Positions 28,323 through 64,000 of a DNA stretch of 64,000 bases are shown one piece after another. Made by a program: the position numbers and the translations under genes. The stretch's first letter is position 1, and the number at the start of each line of letters is the position of its first letter. The notes under the pieces are model-generated. The model was not told the origin of the DNA and did no database searches. It was given only the letters and a program-made list of their open reading frames with translations. The DNA lies in NCBI GenBank assembly GCA_014706295.1, contig JACSVZ010000012.1:15583255-15647254 (forward strand). Direction: 5' to 3'. Source of the DNA: Lycocorax pyrrhopterus obiensis. Taxonomy: Eukaryota; Chordata; Aves; Passeriformes; Paradisaeidae.

Positions 28323-28740
28323 CCAGCCCGGGCGGTGGCAGGGGAGGCGGGGGGCACTGCCGCTCCTTATCGCGCGGCTCAGGCGGCCCCGCCGCTCTCG
28401 GGGCCCGCGGGAAGGCGCCGGGACGAGCCTGGGGAGCGGCGCTGCCGGGAGCGGGGCCGGCGGGGCCCGACGGACCGGAGCGGGGAGCGGGGAGCCGGGG
28501 CACAGCGGAACGCGGGCGGCGGGTGGCGGCGCCGGCCGGGCCCGTCCCGCTGCACGGCCCGGCGGCAGCGGCGTCTCCGAGCAACCGCGGGCGGAAGCGG
28601 CGGAGCGGAGCGGGCGGTAGGAGCGGGGCGGTAGGAGCGGGGCGGGTCGGGCCGGGCCGGGCGCGGGGCCTGCGCGGGCACCGGGGAGGCCCCGCCGGGC
28701 CGGGGGCAGCGCCGGGCGCTTGCGGCACTGAGGGGCTGGA
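28300..28740 (+). promoter_or_regulatory. PIGQ: CpG island, probable PIGQ promoter and non-coding first exon
   Basis: The most CpG-dense part of the window, about 440 bases of nearly uninterrupted CG/GGC words, with GGGGCGGG Sp1-like boxes at about 28623-28650 and a duplicated GGCGGTAGGAGCGG. It lies 3 kb upstream of the first PIGQ coding exon, which begins at a splice acceptor, so the transcription start and a 5'UTR exon are expected here. It is TATA-less, as is usual for a housekeeping gene. The exact start site and donor cannot be fixed from sequence alone. NHLRC4 ends less than 2 kb upstream. Confidence 0.7.
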
Positions 28741-29201
28741 GCGTGTCCAGAGGAGGGAGCGGAGGTGGGGAAGGGGCTGGAGCAGCAGGAGCGGCTGAGG
28801 GAGCTGGGAAAGGGGCTCAGCCCGGAGGAAAGGAGGCTCAGGGGGGACCTTGTGGCTCTGCACAACTCCCTGACAGGAGGGGGCAGCCGGGGGGCGTCGG
28901 GCTCTGCTCCCAGGGAACAGGGACAGGACAAGAGCAAATGGCTTTAAGTTGTGCCAGGAGAGGTTTAGTTTAAACATAGGATAGGTGGGGAAATTTCTTT
29001 ACGCAAAGCATGGTCAGGCACTGTCACCGGCTGCCCAAGGCAGTGGTGGAATGCCAGCCCTGGAAGTGTTCAGAAAGCCGTGTGGATGTGGCACTTGAGG
29101 ACATGGCTTAGTGATGGTGGTGCTGCTGCTGTGGGAATGACTGGACTCAATGTTCTTACAGGGCTTTTCCAACCTTTACAATGCCATGGTTCTATGATTC
29201 T
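28733..29201 (+). mobile_element. CR1 LINE 3' fragment abutting the CpG island
   Basis: About 470 bases: CAGGAGCGGCTGAGGGAGCT, AAAGGAGGCTCAGGGGGACC, CCCTGACAGGAGGGGGCAGC, CAGTGGTGGAATGCC and a GGTTCTATGATTCT tail. Same orientation as PIGQ and close to its presumed first exon. Same subfamily as 45140-45585. Confidence 0.9.
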
Positions 29202-30385
29202 TTATATCCTGGCCCTAACCCCCCTGCAAGGACCGTGAGATGCTCAGGTGTGGGTTTGCTGTGGGATCAGTCCCCCTTGGCACCCTGTGGCCACAGGACA
29301 GCCTCTGGGGTGAGACCATGGCCACATCCCACCGTTCACCTTTGCTTTTCTTCTGTATGCATTTGTTGGTTGCATTAACACATTTTAGGTGGTGTTTATT
29401 TTGTTGGTTTTGGTGACCTGAGATCATTGCATTGATGCTGTCAGGGAAAGGTGGATGTTTTCAGCAGAAATAGGTGGATGTGGAAAATTTTAGGCGCTTG
29501 ATGAGCAGGGACTGCATGAGCATTGGTAGGATTTTTCTGTTAAAATCAGCAGCAGCGAAACAGTTGACTGTGATGACATTTGATGTTTCAATCAGTCTAT
29601 TGAAATGAGTGAGGTGGATGCACGACAACTCATGGATTTGGGAATATGAGACACATTAACATAACAATAGTTGATCAGCCGGTTTTCAACTATCAAGATA
29701 TTTTGTACAGCCTGAAAATCATATCAGAATCTTCTCTGCCATGTCTCCAGCAGCCAAAAGGGCAGATCATTTGACCTGAGCTATAGCCAGAGTAGCTGGG
29801 TGCATAAAACTATGTTAATTTAGAAAGTTGGGGAAGGTGTAAAAGGAAAAACTCACAAACTAGAGAAGATAAGGATGAGAAGTGTTTCTGTTCCATGAGA
29901 AGTTTTCCCAGAGGATCGTGGCTATCTTTAAAAACAATCTCAGTGAAAAATAAATGTCTGTATGAAGAGTCAGTTGACAGTTCCTCTCTGAAATGTCCAG
30001 TGGATGGACAGACCTTTAAGCACAGCCGTGCACAGACACTGAGAGTCCCTCATAGCAATACTCACAGCAACTGTCCCTCCTTCAGTGGGAAAAACATCCC
30101 AGGGGCTGCCTTTGATGTTTTGCCTTGGACTGAATTTTCCCTTTTACTGCAAAACTGCAAAGTACATCCCAAGGCTTCCCTCCCCTGAGGGATTTTGTTG
30201 GCAGTGTGGTGCTGGAAGCCCAGTGTTTGCAGGTGCTGAAAGCACCCAGCACTGGCCCTCACTTCCCCAGAGATCCTCCAGCCCCCAGCAAGATCTGAAG
30301 GCCACAGAGGGACTTCATTTCTCCCTCTCTGACCTGAGGGATAACCTCAGAGACCTGGAGTCTGTGAGGAAGCAGGATCTCAGAA

Positions 30386-30552
30386 GAATCATGGAATCAT
30401 GGCATGGTTTGGCATGGAAAGGACCTTACAGACCATCTCACTGCGCCCCCTGCCATGGGCAGGGACACCTTCCACTATCCCAGGCTGCTCCAAGCCCCGT
30501 CCAACCTGGCCTTGAACACTTCCAGGGATGGGGAGTCCACAACTCCCCAGAT
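30386..30552 (-). mobile_element. CR1 LINE 3' fragment
   Basis: AATCATGGAATCATGGCATGG followed by GGGCAGGGACACCTTCCACT and CCAACCTGGCCTTGAACACT. Short minus-oriented copy in PIGQ intron 1. Confidence 0.88.
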
Positions 30553-31119
30553 TACCCCACCGTGAGTAATTAACCCCAGAGGTTGATCACTCCCCATAGC
30601 TGCTCCTCCGTCCCTCCCTGCTGTAGGAAATTGCCGGGTGCTGAGCTTTACTGGCTCAGCTCTCCTGTGCTAAGGGAGAGGAAAACAAAGCCACCAGGCC
30701 CTTCCCGCTGCGCATCCTCTCTCCGTGTTGTAAATACCCTCTGTGTTCCCTTTCCAACTGACTGGGTCCCTCGCAGAGGAGCAGCCTCGGGGGCCTGCGG
30801 AGTTTTCACATCCCTAACAAAGCACTGAAGGACAGGAAAGGACAACGGGCGCCGGATGCCGCGTGTTCTGCGCCAGCGCCCTCCTTACTGCAATTATATC
30901 CCCGTTAGAAACCTGCACCTTATTTAAAGAGACACTGTCAACTGCCTCAAAGCTCCGTTTTGGAAAAGTCTCCCAAGGCCATTGAGATGTGTTCTTAATG
31001 ATGGGAGAAAAGCACTGGAGATAAAGAGCACTGATAAAGGAGAGATGCTTCTCCTCTTTTAGGCTGTTGAATCTAATGAATTAAAACGACTTCAGTTAAT
31101 CACTGTAGTCCCTTCTGAC

Positions 31120-31230
31120 AAAATGATTGTCTCAGTTTGCAGATGAGGGGAGTGAGGCAGGAGGAGTTGAGCGATATGATCAAGGTTGCTCAGTGAGTTT
31201 GCTGCAGAGCAGAGCTCTGGGTTGTGAGGT
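31120..31230 (+). mobile_element. MIR-like SINE remnant
   Basis: CTCAGTTTGCAGATGAGGGG, AGTGAGGCAGGAGGAGTTGA, CAAGGTTGCTCAGTGAG and GCAGAGCAGAGCTCTGGGTT follow the order of the MIR consensus (CAGATGAGG, ACTGAGGC, AAGGTCAC, AGAGCTGGG). It lies about 460 bases upstream of the first PIGQ coding exon. Confidence 0.6.
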
Positions 31231-31718
31231 GATAAAGGAGACTGTATAGCATGAACCAGTGTTTGATTGTTGGTAGCAGCAGGAAATACTCCCCGGAGGC
31301 ACCACGGTGCACTATGATGTAGTTCCTTCTCTAGGAAGTTCTCCAGCACGTCCAGTGTGGGATCCAAGATCTAAGGCTGGGTGAATTCCTGATCTTGGCT
31401 GGTCTAGCGGGCTGTGCTTATGCATGTACCACCACAAAACACCTCTCCAGGACTGGGAGAAGGGTTTACTGGGAAACTCCAGGCTCACCTTCCCTCAATT
31501 CATAGACCGCAGATCATCAGGAACCTCCTGAATGTGTGTATGGCTGTTGGCTGTCACTAATGTCATTACTCAAGTGGTTGGGCTTAGTGTTTTCAAACAT
31601 GCTTAGTTCTCCTCTCTGGTGACTTTGGCCAGCTCAGATTTTCCTTGCATTTACTCCCCATCCTCAAGTTTAATTTTTGTGTTTATTGGCAGGCGTACGT
31701 CCCTCCAGGGTCACTGCC

Positions 31719-62289
<30,571 letters not shown>

Positions 62290-64000
62290 AGACAGTGGAA
62301 CAGCTTGAGAACTTGACCTGAAAAACATACTGACTCCTGACGCTTTGGGACCAAAGGCTTCTCAGAGCCAGCAACTGCTCCATCCCTTTAAATAGATTTT
62401 GGTAACATAGGAAGGGCTGAATTTTTAAAGGCAAGTATTTTTAAACATTATTTTTCAACTTTCTCTTCCCCTACACTGTGTTTGTATATTATGCTAATGA
62501 TTATTTTGGAAGCAAAAGGTTAAACCCGTCAGTGCCTCATGAAACCAGCGCTCAGTGTCATGGAGGAAGCAGCTCCCAAATGGTTTGGTGATGAATTTCT
62601 CCTTCCATGTCAGCTCACAGGGCCATAGCAAAGCAGCCCCTCAGGTGCTTCAGAGCCACAGTGCTGTGGTGCATTCAGCCAGGGGATATTTTGGACCTTT
62701 TGTGCTTCAGCCTTCAAGCTAGCTGACCAAAACCATGTGGAGAATCGGCTTTGTGGAGTCCTACACTGAAAACTGAACAGCTGGGTGTCTGACTTCGTGG
62801 GATATTTGTTAATTTCCTTTTAGGAGGGTTTGCACTCACCCCCACTGCAGCACCAGAGAAGGTGTTAAAAGAGCGAGGCTGGAGGCCCAGAAGCACAGAC
62901 TGTTGGATCATGATTCTGTGATTTCTCTTAGGGGAGTTTTCTGCTTTGGATACATTTCCAAAGTGCAGCAGTGCTTGGCTTTCCATGTCCTGGTCTCATT
63001 TTGATGTCTCTCATATTGTCTCTTTTGGAAAGGGTGCCTGTGCACTGGAGGGTGATGTCCCACTGGGCATGCTGTGGTTGTGTCAAATTTAAATAGAGTC
63101 CTTACCCAAAATGCACTTCCTCCAGCTCTGCTCGTTCCTCTGCCCCAGCTCAAGCAAGGAGCCAGTGTACTGGCTTTTTGCACAGGCAGGTGAGGGCTGT
63201 GCTGGATCCTGCCCCTTCTCCCCTGGCTGGCCAAGGAACCAAGGATGGAAGAAGAAGAGGAGAAGGTGCTGTGGCTGCAGTGCCCAGCCCTTCTCTGGAT
63301 GGCTGCCCCTGTATTCCAGTGGGCGTTGGCAAGGCAAGGTGCCCTGGGGCTTTAGGAGCCTTCAGCCAGCACTCCCAGGGACAGGGTAAGAGTTTCCTGC
63401 CCCAGCCCTGTGTGTCATCCATGTGCTGGCAGCTGTCACAGAAGGGTTATGCCCCCCCTGCTGTAAGACATCCCTGGCCAGATGTATTTGGGTTGTCTGG
63501 AGCTGCTGAAAGCCCCTCATGGTACAGTCACTGCCTCTCCAGGCAGAGCCTGACCAGGAGAAAAGGAAGCTCTGCAGGCAGGTGTGTGGTCCAGACATTC
63601 CTTAGCAGGCAAAGCTCCAAGGCCTTTGAGGTTTCTTAGGGACATGTGAGGGAGGCAGGACTACAGGGGCACTACATGATGCCCTGTCACCTTGAGCCAG
63701 GGCACATCACTGAAGAAAGCCAGTGTGGCAAACCCCCCTCAGCATCTGCCACTGCAGGCTCTGGCTGGGACATCCCTGCCTGCAGAAACTGGAGAGATCT
63801 TGTTCTTTGATGCTCCGTGCTTAAAACTCCTGTGCAGCATCTTGGAATTATCACTGCCTGAGTAATTCTCTGCACTCCAGGTGGGAATAACTGCAGGCTG
63901 TGATGCATTTGGTGGATGAATGGTGTAAATAACATTTTCACTTCAGCTGGAGTCATGAGCCCCATCCTCACCTGGCACTGAGCAGAGCAGGTTTACACGT
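62290..64000 (+). other. PIGQ: PIGQ 3'UTR and downstream DNA
   Basis: AT-richer sequence just after the stop fits a 3'UTR. No canonical AATAAA was found to the window end, so the poly(A) site is either non-canonical (for example TTTAAATAGA near 62388 or 63088) or further out. RAB40C lies downstream in mammals, but no coding sequence from it was seen. Confidence 0.5.

Larger units (their letters stand above)
29202..31692 (+). other. PIGQ: PIGQ intron 1 (remaining part)
   Basis: Contains AT-rich unique DNA (29400-30000), a CR1 fragment (30386-30552), a block at about 30870-31085 that could be a conserved non-coding element (words such as TGCAATTATATCCCCGTTAG), and a MIR-like remnant (31120-31230). 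It ends at the acceptor TTTATTGGCAG (31692). Confidence 0.6.

Noticed and set aside
27928..28977. 349-codon minus-strand open frame rich in Pro, Arg and Ser
   Set aside because: It spans the 50-bp minisatellite, the CpG island and part of a CR1. Composition, not selection, keeps it open; the repeat period is not a multiple of three.

Overview
This window looks like vertebrate nuclear DNA from a bird. The evidence is intron-containing genes with GT/AG splice sites, two CpG-rich promoter-like islands, and about 18 5'-truncated CR1 LINE 3' ends with the typical avian tail (TTCCAACC... then ATTCTATGATTCT-like ends). The CR1 subfamilies suggest a neoavian, perhaps passerine, bird; that part is inference. 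There is no operon structure, CRISPR array or bacterial/phage gene.

Three genes, all on the + strand, match a block I recall from human 16p13.3 (PRR35, NHLRC4, PIGQ). PRR35 (CDS 9145-12724, two coding exons) encodes a ZNF750-like C2HC-finger nuclear protein, and its first coding exon is broken by an apparent one-base deletion near 9861-9864. NHLRC4 (25327-26451, one coding exon) encodes a helical N-terminus plus a six-blade NHL propeller. PIGQ (31719-62289, ten coding exons) encodes the 573-residue Gpi1 subunit of the enzyme that starts GPI-anchor synthesis. All ten coding exons have GT/AG boundaries that keep frame. The three genes share conserved neighbourhood only; there is no evidence of a common pathway.

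Layout: 1-9054 upstream DNA of PRR35, with a CpG-rich promoter candidate at about 5750-6900. 9055-12724 is PRR35. 12725-25310 is 3'UTR plus intergenic DNA with one CR1, MIR-like remnants and a possible minus-strand poly(A) site. 25311-26451 is NHLRC4. 26452-27905 is intergenic with two CR1s. 27906-28322 is a 50-bp minisatellite next to the PIGQ CpG island (28300-28740). 28741-62289 is PIGQ, whose introns hold most of the CR1s and a pyrimidine-rich minisatellite in intron 7. 62290-64000 is PIGQ 3'UTR and downstream DNA.

I found no new multi-gene system. The observations most worth checking are the PRR35 frameshift, the two-phase minisatellite at the PIGQ promoter, the inverted CR1 pairs flanking PIGQ exons, and the full-length NHL propeller of NHLRC4.
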